A stretch of DNA of 64,000 bases from Bacteroides oleiciplenus YIT 12058. Lineage in GTDB: Bacteria > Bacteroidota > Bacteroidia > Bacteroidales > Bacteroidaceae. Within the stretch, counting starts at the first letter, position 1, and each line of letters begins with the position of its first letter. The notes beneath the pieces were generated by a model that ran no database searches, was not told the DNA's origin, and was given only the letters and a program-made list of their open reading frames with translations. The stretch spans positions 665,574 through 729,573 of the forward strand of contig NZ_JH992940.1 of NCBI RefSeq assembly GCF_000315485.1, given 5' to 3'. This document shows, piece by piece, positions 28,318 to 38,231 of the stretch. Made by a program: the position numbers and the translations under genes.

Positions 28318-28365
28318 TTATTTTTTTGTCAAGATTAGTGTAGGAAAATAGGGTATCAAAAGGGG

Positions 28366-29004
28366 TTACCTTAGTCTACTATCCTCGGAGAAATGACTAT
28401 AGTGCTCGTCAGTTTCTGAAATACAATAAGGCACTTGACATTTCCAGTAACGGTAGTAGTTCGCTTTGCCCTCTGTAGAGCCATATACATCATTTCGGTT
28501 GATCCACTGGTTACCTTGTTCCGTGTTTACATTAAACCATTTTGCACTATTTGCTATTTTGGGGTTCGAACCAATATAGTGATTCATCTTCTCCAGCCCG
28601 TGTACAAAAATACAATGTATTTTTATTTGGTTGTCACAGTCGTACTGACGGGCAAACCGGGCAAATTCATGAATATCGGTATCAAGCAGGCTTCCACCGA
28701 AGTGAACAGGAGTTTCCCTTTGAAGCCTCAAAAATGCAGTACGGATGTGCGGCCTCGATTGTATTTCTTTGAGCCGGGATTTAGTCACAGCATCAATAGT
28801 TACGTATGTCACCCGATATCCGTTGCCGTTTTTATCAAGTACTTCTAATTGCTTCACATACTCAATCTGTTTATTGATACTATTATCCAGTGGATTTGTG
28901 TTGTCGGTACATGTCACTATGATACCAATAAATGCAATAAAGCCAATGTACAAATAAGGAGCCAATTTAGTTAATACGATTAGTTTAATCTCTGATTCTT
29001 TCAT
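28366..29004 (-). CDS. Hypothetical membrane-anchored protein, 212 aa
   Basis: One N-terminal membrane helix (about 13-33, LTKLAPYLYIGFIAFIGIIV) followed by a 175-residue domain that would face the periplasm. The domain has conserved-looking blocks (GYRVTYVTIDAV, ETPVHFGGSLLDTD) but no family I know. Its ATG overlaps the stop of the MutS-like gene (ATGA), so it is co-translated with it. Confidence 0.7.
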   Translation of the reverse strand: MKESEIKLIVLTKLAPYLYIGFIAFIGIIVTCTDNTNPLDNSINKQIEYVKQLEVLDKNGNGYRVTYVTIDAVTKSRLKEIQSRPHIRTAFLRLQRETPVHFGGSLLDTDIHEFARFARQYDCDNQIKIHCIFVHGLEKMNHYIGSNPKIANSAKWFNVNTEQGNQWINRNDVYGSTEGKANYYRYWKCQVPYCISETDEHYSHFSEDSRLR

Positions 29005-29333
29005 TTAAGATGCATTTTATGCACTCCATTCCCTCTAATTCTATCAGAAATTATTGTCCCATATCCACGAAAATACAGTGTGTTACGAAAGTATTCCAAT
29101 TCCTTTTCTGGAATACGTGTAGCATAGATTACATAATAAAAATGTTTTTCCAACAGAATCCGGTCTAAACCGAATATTACAGAAACTATTCGGGAATCTT
29201 CAAAATAGGTTTCAAAATATTCTCCGACGCGAAACAGAATTATCATGTCGTTGCCATGCTTTCGTTTCATTTGTGTGTATTTGTCCATAATGTGTTCGTT
29301 ATTAACGATATTACGGATAATTGAATCGTTCAT
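29001..29333 (-). CDS. Stand-alone MutS N-terminal-domain protein
   Basis: A 110-aa protein matching the mismatch-recognition domain I of MutS: MDKYTQMKRKHGNDMIILFR then VGEYFETYFEDS, equivalent to the MutS GDFYE segment. The glutamate of the Phe-x-Glu motif is kept and the phenylalanine is tyrosine. Clamp, lever and ATPase domains are absent, so it cannot do mismatch repair; it may bind DNA distortions or act as a decoy. I chose the ATG at 29333. Confidence 0.75.
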   Translation of the reverse strand: MNDSIIRNIVNNEHIMDKYTQMKRKHGNDMIILFRVGEYFETYFEDSRIVSVIFGLDRILLEKHFYYVIYATRIPEKELEYFRNTLYFRGYGTIISDRIRGNGVHKMHLK

Positions 29334-29448
29334 AAGGGTACTTTTTAGCAACACTTTAAGATATGGGAGTGGCAAATATATGATTTTTAATCTATAAATA
29401 GGGAAATGGAATACAATTAATTATTATAAATCAATAACCTGTGCTTGC

Positions 29449-30432
29449 TTATACGGCACCACAGTTTTCCCCGTAAGCTCCGGCAGGAAGCACCCACTCT
29501 TCATGTTCCTCCAGGATGACAGACGGCGTATAGATACGGCCCGTAGCCAATGCCTTCAGTTCCGGAGTGATATCCTTATAAGGAGTTCCCGAATGAATCA
29601 GCGAAGGCAAATCCGTTCCACGTTTAATGGTGCAACCAAAGCGCTTCTCATACCGAATAATCAGCCGGGTCTGAGCAGGGCTGACTACTGCCGCACTGGC
29701 AAACTGGTTCTTACGGGAGAAAATGCAGAACTTACAACTGCATCTTCCCCACCCCATATAATAACACGGATGCACCCGGACACGATATCGTTCAATAATA
29801 TCCCACACTTCGCGTTCCTTCATATCGCGCATCGGCCTGTATCTGTCTACATGGCGTTGGAACTGCTTTCCATTCCTGCGGTCCGCGCGATCCGGTTCAA
29901 ACACAGGATACTTCGCCCGTCGTGCGGACTCCTCTCCCCTTTCTCCTGAAATCACCAGCGTGCGTATTCCGCGGAAACGCTCCTGGTTGACGATAGCAGA
30001 CGTACATACATCTATCTTCAGGTAGCTGCTGCACCAGCGCACTTTCAGATCGGGCGAAGCCTGCGGGAATTTCCATCGCGTAGAAAGCTTTCCGCTCGTA
30101 CCACCTACTTTCCCTATGCTGTGGTCGATGCATTCAAAGTGAGTGGGTGCCGTGTATTCCTCCTTGCGGAGCATTTCGCGTTTAAAGCCGCCCTCCTTCC
30201 ATTGGAAGAATATCTTAACGCCGAATGCTTCAGCAAACTTCCGGCAGTAGTCGGGGGTGACTTCCCAGTCGAAAAAAGTCTTATCGCGAGCGTCGATTTC
30301 CTGGTGCCAAAGCTCGATTTTCTCTTTGGGCACGCCCTCGTCCAACAAGTGCAGAAAAGAGGCAGTGGAATCCTTTCCACCGCTAAATTGTACCAGATAT
30401 TTGTCATAACTGTGTAAATTGAATTGTTCCAT
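29449..30432 (-). CDS. PAPS-reductase-like PP-loop protein
   Basis: A 327-aa protein of the adenine-nucleotide alpha-hydrolase fold. The PP-loop SGGKDS is at residues 17-22. A C-terminal CSCKFC cluster near residue 235 could bind a metal or Fe-S centre. Phage and element relatives of PAPS reductase are usually not involved in sulfate assimilation; they resemble DndC-type DNA modification or IbrA-type proteins. No sulfur-assimilation gene is near, so a nucleic-acid modification role is possible. Confidence 0.8.
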   Translation of the reverse strand: MEQFNLHSYDKYLVQFSGGKDSTASFLHLLDEGVPKEKIELWHQEIDARDKTFFDWEVTPDYCRKFAEAFGVKIFFQWKEGGFKREMLRKEEYTAPTHFECIDHSIGKVGGTSGKLSTRWKFPQASPDLKVRWCSSYLKIDVCTSAIVNQERFRGIRTLVISGERGEESARRAKYPVFEPDRADRRNGKQFQRHVDRYRPMRDMKEREVWDIIERYRVRVHPCYYMGWGRCSCKFCIFSRKNQFASAAVVSPAQTRLIIRYEKRFGCTIKRGTDLPSLIHSGTPYKDITPELKALATGRIYTPSVILEEHEEWVLPAGAYGENCGAV

Positions 30433-30476
30433 ACATATAAACTTTTAGTGATACTGTTCCGGTATATTTAGCACCG

Positions 30477-30707
30477 TTATTTCATCGCTTCATTAAGTTT
30501 GGCAATCGCTTTATCCAAGCTCTCGTTTGATGACTCCATTGCTGCAATCGCACTCTCTATTTTATCCCCCTTTACACCGCTTTGAAAGCTTTCAGGCAGG
30601 CTATCATACGCATCACGTTCTTCACTGATGATATCTTCTATATCATTTTTCACATCATTTATCTGGTCGATTATCTCGACAATTCGGCTTCTTTTGTTTT
30701 TATTCAT
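30477..30707 (-). CDS. Small coiled-coil protein
   Basis: A 76-aa charged protein (RSRIVEIIDQINDVKNDIED, then ESAIAAMESSNESLDKAIAK), almost wholly alpha-helical. The ATG at 30707 is preferred to one nine codons earlier that lies within the leader next to a hairpin at 30726-30752. Unknown family. Confidence 0.7.
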   Translation of the reverse strand: MNKNKRSRIVEIIDQINDVKNDIEDIISEERDAYDSLPESFQSGVKGDKIESAIAAMESSNESLDKAIAKLNEAMK

Positions 30708-30725
30708 AATTTTATGGGTATTTAA

Positions 30726-30752
30726 AAAGGGCAACCGATATGATTGCCCTTT
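30726..30752 (-). promoter_or_regulatory. Leader hairpin AAAGGGCAA/TTGCCCTTT
   Basis: A perfect 9-bp stem with a 9-nt loop, just ahead of the small coiled-coil gene. On the minus strand a T-rich stretch follows (TTTTTAAATACC), so it may attenuate or terminate. Confidence 0.5.
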
Positions 30753-30879
30753 AAATGGATTGAATTATTTAATTTATATACCAACTTTACGGTTCAGCAG
30801 GTAGTGTACTCTTATATTTCGATGTAATAAACCTTCAAATGCCCGGGTGGTTTTAAGACTTATCGATAATTTCAAATAA

Positions 30880-30914
30880 AAAGAGGACTGCCACGGTATC
30901 ACTACCACAGCAGC
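30880..30914 (-). terminator. Intrinsic terminator after the DUF4116-like gene
   Basis: On the minus strand an 11-bp stem with wobble pairs (CTGCTGTGGTA with TACCGTGGCAG, loop GTGA) is followed by TCCTCTTTTTATT. It lies 40 bases downstream of the stop codon at 30957. Confidence 0.8.
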
Positions 30915-30956
30915 CCATACATACTATACTAATGACAACAATAAATATTTTAGTGG

Positions 30957-32689
30957 TTATTGCAATGCATTCACCATTTTTTCATGGGTACTTCTATAGA
31001 TCAATCCGTCTGATGTTCGTGCTACATAACAGACAGGTTCACCCATAAGCAGGTTGGCATATACCTTTTGTCCTGCTATTGTTTCTAAGTATTTTACATT
31101 ATAATAGCTGTTAGTCTGGTATTCTTTCAGCTCTTTTCCCACAGTGGGCTTAACAAAAGAACTGTCGTAATCAGCCAACATCTTCTCCAGCCATGTTTTA
31201 TGATACGTGCCAATGGCCCGATTGAAGATGACTTGTGGACGAATACTCATCGGGGTGCGGCGGGTTACAATCAAAAGACCATATTTGCTGGGATATGATT
31301 CTTTTTCATAGAATCCGATACATGTGTGTCCCAACAGGCAATAAGAGAAATTCTGCCTGTTCTCTCTTAACTGTGAAAAAGAGCATTCGCCACCCATAAA
31401 CTCAACAGGAAGCCCCGTCATTTCCTGAAAATTTTCATAGTAAACGGCAGGAATATATTCTTTAAGCCCTTTCATGTATGAATCTTTGTTGATTACCAGA
31501 TTCAGCTTACAGGCTACTTCATAGGTAACAAATTTAGGTTCGGCATACTCTATATTCCTGAGAGAATGTTCGAGTGCTGCCGAAACTATTTCTGGTGTCT
31601 GTAACTGGCGGGGTATCTGTTCAAACCAACTATAGGTTTTATCATGCTCAAAGCAATGCTTAACAAATGCTTCATTCCATATCTCTTGCGGAAACTTGGG
31701 ATATGTGGTAGTCTGTTTAACGAATTTCTTACATACTGTCCTTGTCAACAAGGACTTGTCCACCCCCTGTACAAAGTGATAAAAATTAGGTTTATCCTTG
31801 CAGTTGTCCAGCACTTGCAGGAGCCTTGGGACTGTCTGATAATCTTTAGGAAGGTCATTGAAATAAAGAGGTGTCTCCGCGATTATTAAGTCTGCCAACG
31901 CATCATTCATCACAGTTTTCATCTTCGCAAGGATATCACTTTTTGCCGGAAAGTGATAAACATTAATTTTGCTTTTCGGTCCAAGAACCGCCATAAACAT
32001 ATCGAGTGTGTATTTGTCAACACTTACCAACTCTGGTCTCTGCATAGCCAATAGCTTATGATATTCACCTTGCTTATGACATTTAGGTATGAGTTCTATC
32101 GCAGCTTCCACTGACAATCCGGATAGTGACAACAGCCCTCTGTAGAACGCTCTGTTTTTAATGGTACGAGGGACAAAAGAAAGAAGTACTTGTGTCTTTT
32201 CCAAGGCCGACCTTTTTTCATACTCACTACTACCGTAATGGTTATAGCGTCACGTCTGTAATCGTAACTTGAATTACCGGAAAAGAGGTTCCGAATGCCT
32301 TTATAAACAGCCTCTACATTCCAGCAGCAAGAAGGAATCAACGCCAGATAATGCATATGATTCTTCAAACTCCCCATCAATACCTTTAGCATGTTCTGGT
32401 TTCTTAATGTATAGGGTACTTCGGGAAGATTATCAATATCTTTTTCTACGGCGACATTGCATACCTCTTGCGAACGTTTGTCAACAGGTAGCCGACTCAG
32501 GCTGAAGCTGCTCCAACCGTCACCACTTTTTTGAAGAATACGTTGGATATTCTCCATAGTCATGAATTCCACAGGCAAACAATCCAATAAACGAATGTTA
32601 CCTTCTTCTACTCCGGCTTTAATGATTTCTGAAGTTAATAAACTGACCGGAAGATTAGCAATTGCTGTGCAAATAGAAAAGTTTGTCAT
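30957..32689 (-). pseudogene. DUF4116-like repeat protein, frameshifted
   Basis: Two overlapping frames form one protein. The 5' frame (from 32689) codes helical repeats such as LPVDKRSQEVCNVAVEKD and IPSCCWNVEAVYKGI, then derails into a different sequence. The 3' frame (to 30957, 415 aa) has no ATG at its start but reads SEYEKRSALEKTQVLLSF in protein-like style. A one-base change in the A6 tract at 32213-32218 would join them (MKKRSALEKT). The likely full product is about 575 residues of DUF4116-like repeats. It may be a true mutation, a phase-variable tract or a sequencing error. Confidence 0.7.
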
Positions 32690-32733
32690 ATTGTTGTTTT
32701 TTAGTCGTTTAAGAATAGTATGTTATATAGGAA

Positions 32734-35700
32734 TCAGCTTACATGCTGATAACCCCATGATATGTGAAATCTGCCTTTATCATCTTTTTCACGATGAAGC
32801 AAGGTTTCAATAATGTCGGGAGAGATATCAAATTCCTCATAGATTTTCGATTCTTCCTTTACCTCTCCGGTTTTGATGAACTCATTCAGGCGTTCTTTGG
32901 TAAGCACCAGTGCCATAAGGTTCTGTTCGATAGAATCCTCGTAAGTGACGAAGTGTACATGCGTATGCTCTTCGCAATCCAGACGGATAAAGCGAAAGTA
33001 ATATTGCTCCATGTTCGGGATGTTCCATTGTAGAGATTCGATGATAACATCATTACATAGAGGAATATTGGTGGAACTCTTCAAACTCTGCTGCGTCGAT
33101 ATCAGAATTCCGTTCTTTGTGGCTTGAAATTCTTCAATGATATTGATACGCTTCTTAAAATTGATATCACCCTGGATAATAAACAAAGGACGGTCAGGAA
33201 ATTGCTCCCTTATATGCTCTTCATACACATTTTTAGAATCGATGCTTGTACAGCCAACAGCGACTTTCCCCGGAATATTTTTTATCATTCCGGCTATATA
33301 CTCTGCCTTGCGGGGATATTCATCCCCCACATAACCCGGCATCAGGTGAGGTATGGAACAGGATCTTATCAGCAACATAATTTGGCGGACAATCTGAAGA
33401 GACGACTCTTTACGGGTGTCACCGGTGCTGGAAAAATACAAGTAACAGATGGAGAAAAACTCCTCCATTATCTTAAGATATACGGCCTTTTCACTCTCAC
33501 TGGGAGTGACAGTATGATTATGGATCGTGTACTTGTCTCCGGCAAAGTCACGGAATTTTCGTGTAAGAATGGTCTTATCTATCAATCTGAATAAATCATC
33601 CTGATTATAGACATCCTGGTTGTGCTTCTCAATACCAAAAACAGACGCTTTTGCGGGACAGAAACAGGACTTGAACAAGTAGTTGCCTCCTTTGGGTGGA
33701 AAAGGCCGGTGATATTCCGTAGTCGCTATATTGCGACAAACAATCTCCTTATCCTTGTTTTCCAAATAAACATAACTGCAATCACACATCATGTTCACAG
33801 AATTATTATACAGCAGTTCTATTTGTGAGTACAACTCGCCGATATTGTTTCGGGTAGTAGTTCCGGTGTCCAGCAATTTTGTATGCAAACGCCGAAATAT
33901 ATCCAACGTAAGCTTCGTCCGGATAGAGGATGGATTGGTGATCTCGTCGGACTCATCGAACAAAAGGCAAAGCTTGCGGCTACGCATCTTTATGAACCGT
34001 TTCAACTCCCGTTTGAGCTTCGCTAAAATAGAAAGAGGCACCAATAAGAATTCTCCCGGCTGGACATCGGCCAGTTGGCCGGGGCTTGTAATCAACTGAT
34101 ATTTCTCATGATTAACTTCCATAAAGGGTACCCAAGTCATGTTAATGGCATTAGGAGGTGCGAGGATAATAGTATTCTTCACAACCTTACGTAGCAACTG
34201 AAGCTTACCGAAGTTATAGGCTACCGCCGTCTTTCCGGAACCCTGTTGCCAGTTCAGTAGCGCATACCGTTTCTGAAAGATCCAGTTCATGTCATGGCGT
34301 TGTAGCTTGGTAAACTTTACCGGTCGCCCTTGCTTATTGTTGAAGGTGAGCTTACTGATATACGACACTAATTTTCGGTCGCACTCCATTTCAGAGAAAG
34401 GCTGGTTTTGCTGTGCATATTCTCTCCGCCTCCGTGCTATATACTTCTCCGCCTGCCTGTACTGCCCACGTAATTTTGGTGTCATTTCAGGTACCAACGG
34501 TAAAGTATCATAATTCATGATAAGGTCATTGATAGATGTCCTCTTCTTATCAATGTCCCGAAGCATTCCCGGAGCATAACCTTTAAGCTTAAAACTGTAA
34601 CCTGTTTTGACTAAAGCTATCTCTTTACGTGGAACCACATACTGATTCACAATATAACGTTTAAGGATTGGTAATATTTTCGCCGGAGTCAGTTTACTGT
34701 ATTGCCAGTTTTTGTATTCCTCCGAGTTACAATCTGAAGGAGGTTTCTGATTGTGATATTTGGTAACCAATGCCAACGCTTTAGGGTAATGTACCTTAAG
34801 ATGCGGATGAGTTTTCAGCTCATACAGGTATTTTTTTACTTTATATTCAAATCGTTCATCTACCAAGCCTCTGTTTTTCAATTCACGCATCAACTGAATT
34901 CGGAGTTTTTGCCTAATCTCTTTAGCTGCACTAATACGTGATTTCATTTCATCCATCGAAATAAACTCTTCTGCTTTATAAGGTCGCATGGTAATGCTAT
35001 CAGAATAACGCATGAATGCCATGACTTTAGTATTGAAACTCTGAACTCCAATAGATGAAAAGCTATCAGATGGCAACAGCGTTTGTCCGATAAAGGAAAA
35101 GTCGCGATTAATAGAACTCACCTTCGTTTTCTCCCAAAATTCACTTTGCAAAAAAGACGCCGGTACAATTACTAGCATGATACCACCGGGCTTTAGCACC
35201 CAGAATGCCTTGTTAAGATAGAAAAACTGACTGGAATCTCCATTGAAATCCAGGTTGAATGGTGGGTTGCCAAGCAGATAGTCAAAGCTCATAGTAGAGT
35301 CATACTGACGGATATCCCTAATTTCTAAATTAGCCTGTGGATATAGGGTCTTTGCAACCTTTACAGCCTGTCCGTCAATGTCAAAGCCAAAAGCGTTGTA
35401 TAAATTCGGAAGATAATTGAAAAAGTTTCCCATCCCACAACACATATCCAGCACGACTTCTGTCGGGTCAGGTGAAATAAGCTCAACCATCTGGCGACAT
35501 ATATTATGCGGCGTGAAGAACTGACCGATTTCAACTTCCTTTTTAGCCTCTGAATAATCGCGATAGTTATCGTAATCATCTTGTTTCAGACCATGTAAGC
35601 CACCCAAACCGGTATAACAATTAAAGATAATCTCGTTAGTCAGAGAGTTGTTATTGGTATCGATACAGAATAATATCTTTTCGTTTACCTCAGACCGGCG

Positions 35701-35739
35701 CGTCTGAGGTATTTGCTGAGGAACTATAGGATAATACAT
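32734..35739 (-). CDS. Adenine DNA methyltransferase-helicase fusion
   Basis: A 1001-aa two-part protein. Residues 75-205 form an N6-adenine methyltransferase: AdoMet-binding VVLDMCCGMGNFF (95-107) and catalytic NPPF (158-161). Residues 450-1000 form an SF2 (SNF2-like) helicase: Walker A QQGSGKT (498-504), Walker B DESD (595-598), with motif III-VI-like segments in the last 150 residues. This layout resembles phage P1 DarB-type anti-restriction proteins and helicase-methylases of Bacteroides elements. It may methylate entering DNA or protect it from host enzymes. The next gene upstream is DUF4942-like. Confidence 0.85.
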   Translation of the reverse strand: MYYPIVPQQIPQTRRSEVNEKILFCIDTNNNSLTNEIIFNCYTGLGGLHGLKQDDYDNYRDYSEAKKEVEIGQFFTPHNICRQMVELISPDPTEVVLDMCCGMGNFFNYLPNLYNAFGFDIDGQAVKVAKTLYPQANLEIRDIRQYDSTMSFDYLLGNPPFNLDFNGDSSQFFYLNKAFWVLKPGGIMLVIVPASFLQSEFWEKTKVSSINRDFSFIGQTLLPSDSFSSIGVQSFNTKVMAFMRYSDSITMRPYKAEEFISMDEMKSRISAAKEIRQKLRIQLMRELKNRGLVDERFEYKVKKYLYELKTHPHLKVHYPKALALVTKYHNQKPPSDCNSEEYKNWQYSKLTPAKILPILKRYIVNQYVVPRKEIALVKTGYSFKLKGYAPGMLRDIDKKRTSINDLIMNYDTLPLVPEMTPKLRGQYRQAEKYIARRRREYAQQNQPFSEMECDRKLVSYISKLTFNNKQGRPVKFTKLQRHDMNWIFQKRYALLNWQQGSGKTAVAYNFGKLQLLRKVVKNTIILAPPNAINMTWVPFMEVNHEKYQLITSPGQLADVQPGEFLLVPLSILAKLKRELKRFIKMRSRKLCLLFDESDEITNPSSIRTKLTLDIFRRLHTKLLDTGTTTRNNIGELYSQIELLYNNSVNMMCDCSYVYLENKDKEIVCRNIATTEYHRPFPPKGGNYLFKSCFCPAKASVFGIEKHNQDVYNQDDLFRLIDKTILTRKFRDFAGDKYTIHNHTVTPSESEKAVYLKIMEEFFSICYLYFSSTGDTRKESSLQIVRQIMLLIRSCSIPHLMPGYVGDEYPRKAEYIAGMIKNIPGKVAVGCTSIDSKNVYEEHIREQFPDRPLFIIQGDINFKKRINIIEEFQATKNGILISTQQSLKSSTNIPLCNDVIIESLQWNIPNMEQYYFRFIRLDCEEHTHVHFVTYEDSIEQNLMALVLTKERLNEFIKTGEVKEESKIYEEFDISPDIIETLLHREKDDKGRFHISWGYQHVS

Positions 35740-35749
35740 ATTCGGAAAA

Positions 35750-36679
35750 TTATAAAGTGTTTAATTTCAATCTATTGAAGCATTCTAGTGCTTCATTCTG
35801 ACTATCAAACCTCACATCGATACGTCCATTCTTGAAAAACTTCATCTCGATTGGTTTGATGGTGAAAAGCTTGTACCAGTCTGATATGCTGATATTGTCC
35901 TGTTTCCAGTCACGAATGACCCGGGTGCCTCCATTCAGCCTGCCGTCTCCAAATAAAGTAAGGGCTGCACAAAGGATTTCTAAGTTTTGTGCATAACTAT
36001 AATCGAGTTGATACTCTTTGTAATATTCCCAGTGAGAGCTGCTGAATGAAATGATATTATAAAAAGTGATAGCCTTTGATTTCTGGATTGGAGGCTTCTT
36101 CCACCCTCCATCAGGGTATAGAGCAAGCAATCGCCCTGTGATTTCATCTTCCGCTTTCTGGCGGAAACTCTTACCACCCAGATGATTGATTACAATGTCA
36201 ATATAGCTCATGTAAACAGGACGATAATTAGCAGGGAGTGACTTTTTATCCATTTCAGGAGCTGAAATAGAAAGAGCGTAACTCTTATTGAAATGACTGA
36301 TGATAGAACTAATGAACCTTTGGATGGCTCTTGCACGCATTTCAATGATGGTGTTTATTGGTTTAAATGGCAAAAACAAGAGATCCTTATAGGTTTCTAC
36401 GTCATAAGAGTATCTATACGGATCACGATACTCTATTCTTCCTTCCGGCGTCACACTATATTTATATTCTTCTTTATATTGCTCGGCATCTTTCATAAAA
36501 TTGGCATACCAGACGTCTAATTGGTCGAGAGTAGCATACAACAATCGTTGTTGTCCTTCACAGAAATCACGGTCTATCTGTGCTATTTTCTCTTCATTTC
36601 TGACTTCAATCTTATCGAATATAGAAAGCATATTGGTGGCTGCACCGACTATGGGAGCCGTTGTGAAATTTTGTTGCAT
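35750..36679 (-). CDS. DUF4942-like protein
   Basis: A 309-aa soluble protein lying 10 bases before the methyltransferase-helicase gene. The C-terminus (IKPIEMKFFKNGRIDVRF then FNRLKLNTL) matches the end of DUF4942 proteins, which are often found next to element methyltransferases. The N-terminal half is helical. Role unknown; I infer it partners the methyltransferase, perhaps in target recognition. Confidence 0.7.
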   Translation of the reverse strand: MQQNFTTAPIVGAATNMLSIFDKIEVRNEEKIAQIDRDFCEGQQRLLYATLDQLDVWYANFMKDAEQYKEEYKYSVTPEGRIEYRDPYRYSYDVETYKDLLFLPFKPINTIIEMRARAIQRFISSIISHFNKSYALSISAPEMDKKSLPANYRPVYMSYIDIVINHLGGKSFRQKAEDEITGRLLALYPDGGWKKPPIQKSKAITFYNIISFSSSHWEYYKEYQLDYSYAQNLEILCAALTLFGDGRLNGGTRVIRDWKQDNISISDWYKLFTIKPIEMKFFKNGRIDVRFDSQNEALECFNRLKLNTL

Positions 36680-36743
36680 AAGTGTATGTATTAAAGTATA
36701 GAGAGTATAGTAATATTAGTATCGAGATTACAAGTATAAGAGC

Positions 36744-37607
36744 TTAGTCTGCTGTACGACTATTAGTAATATTGGCCCGCCCCGGTGTTAACGGATCAAT
36801 AATAATCAAACCTTCCTTCACAAGCTCATCAAAAGCAGAATATAAGTAGTTCTCAGCCTGTTCACATCCAATTAATACTCTGTTGGTAAGAGTTTCTATT
36901 TTTATCTCTTCACACAGTTTCTTTATTACAGTCGAGGTGTTTAGGTAAACATCCGGGTTGCTCGTGCGAAAGTTCGTTAGCAATGTTTCCCGGATTACAT
37001 TATCACACTTAAGATGATATTGCTCCAGTAGCTCATTATCATCATAGTCCCAGATAGGTTTGCTCTTAACGCTACGTATTTCAAAAGTTGTAGCAAAACG
37101 AAGCATCCTTTCAATATCGTTCAGTTGTCCAGGCATGCATTTTCCGGCAAGTTCCTTTGGATGGCAATAAATAGAGTTTTTACCTTTTATACCTTCCGGG
37201 GCTTCACCAGGAAACATCGGCTGTTTTATTTCATAACCGTAGGCATCCAGCATGCTTACTATTTCTTTATAAAATGCAGCATAAAAGATATCATTATTAT
37301 CTTTTACATGAATGCATATGTTGAATTTCTGCAATAAATGCAAGTTTGATTCTGGGGTTTCCACTTGGGGCAGTAAATCCATATCAAACCCGAAACAATT
37401 CGTCAACCCATACAACGTGTTGTCTTTTATACCAGGCAGTTCCATGAATTCAGCATCGGGAAGTACAGAAGCTGTATAGCCATAATCACCGCCTGAACCA
37501 AGTTCTTGTATCTTACAAACTGTACCTTTTAATGACACATCATCGGGACGTTCCGGATCATTTAATATAATACGGGCACCTACATAAATATCTTTTATTG
37601 TTATCAT
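36744..37607 (-). CDS. Hypothetical 287-aa protein
   Basis: A soluble protein with an N-terminal beta-rich region (VGARIILNDPERPDDVSLKG, then VCKIQELGSGGDYGYTAS) and a helical C-terminal half. No recognised family. It sits in the same minus-strand run as the methyltransferase genes, with a gap of about 60 bases to the DUF4942 gene, probably in their operon. Confidence 0.72.
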   Translation of the reverse strand: MITIKDIYVGARIILNDPERPDDVSLKGTVCKIQELGSGGDYGYTASVLPDAEFMELPGIKDNTLYGLTNCFGFDMDLLPQVETPESNLHLLQKFNICIHVKDNNDIFYAAFYKEIVSMLDAYGYEIKQPMFPGEAPEGIKGKNSIYCHPKELAGKCMPGQLNDIERMLRFATTFEIRSVKSKPIWDYDDNELLEQYHLKCDNVIRETLLTNFRTSNPDVYLNTSTVIKKLCEEIKIETLTNRVLIGCEQAENYLYSAFDELVKEGLIIIDPLTPGRANITNSRTAD

Positions 37608-37618
37608 TGTTTCTTGTT

Positions 37619-38215
37619 TTAGTTAATATGATAATTAGTCTGATTTAAAGTTGCAACAAGGCAATTGCCACGGAAAACATAGAAGCATTTTTTTTCGACT
37701 TTGGCTTTAGCTTCAAGATCTGCCCAACTTTTGACATCATCTTGAATGATCACACTATGAAGCCCATCCTTATCTAATGTTTTAAGGGTCAGCCCCTCCA
37801 TACCATTTTTTCTTTTCTGAGCGATGTAACGCAAATAGGCTGGTGAAGATATATTAACAATCCCATCAGTCCCTTTAGAAAACCAGCAACCATCCTGATA
37901 AAGAAACACATAGTAACCAAGTGCGAAGAAAGCGTCTTTGGAAGGGCAAGTTTCGGCACGATTACCTTTGGGCTTATTGTTATTATCGCGGATATAGGCG
38001 TCACAATGAACTTTATCATTGTCATTGGTGTATTTACCATAAGGGGTTGCCCCCAACTTGTATAGGTTTCCCAGAGCCAATAAGTCATCTACCCGTTTTT
38101 CGGTTTTATAAAAATTCTTCAGACATATTCCTGTTGTGTAAGAATAGACATTGTAATCAACATTGATGTGTTGTACCTGCCCATTCGGGAGGAGTTTTCC
38201 AATATACATTTCCAT
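37619..38215 (-). CDS. Hypothetical 198-aa protein
   Basis: A soluble protein with many aromatic residues (YNVYSYTTGICLKNFYKTEK, FALGYYVFLYQDGCWFSKGT). The C-terminus (FYVFRGNCLVATLNQTNYHI) is beta-like. No signal peptide. Family not recognised. It lies 11 bases from the next gene, same strand. Confidence 0.72.
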   Translation of the reverse strand: MEMYIGKLLPNGQVQHINVDYNVYSYTTGICLKNFYKTEKRVDDLLALGNLYKLGATPYGKYTNDNDKVHCDAYIRDNNNKPKGNRAETCPSKDAFFALGYYVFLYQDGCWFSKGTDGIVNISSPAYLRYIAQKRKNGMEGLTLKTLDKDGLHSVIIQDDVKSWADLEAKAKVEKKCFYVFRGNCLVATLNQTNYHIN

Positions 38216-38231
38216 TAGTTCATATATTTAG

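Noticed and set aside
32190..32240. Programmed -1 frameshift at the A6 tract
   Set aside because: The in-frame tract is AAA AAA preceded by G, giving a poor P-site re-pairing; an indel explains it better.
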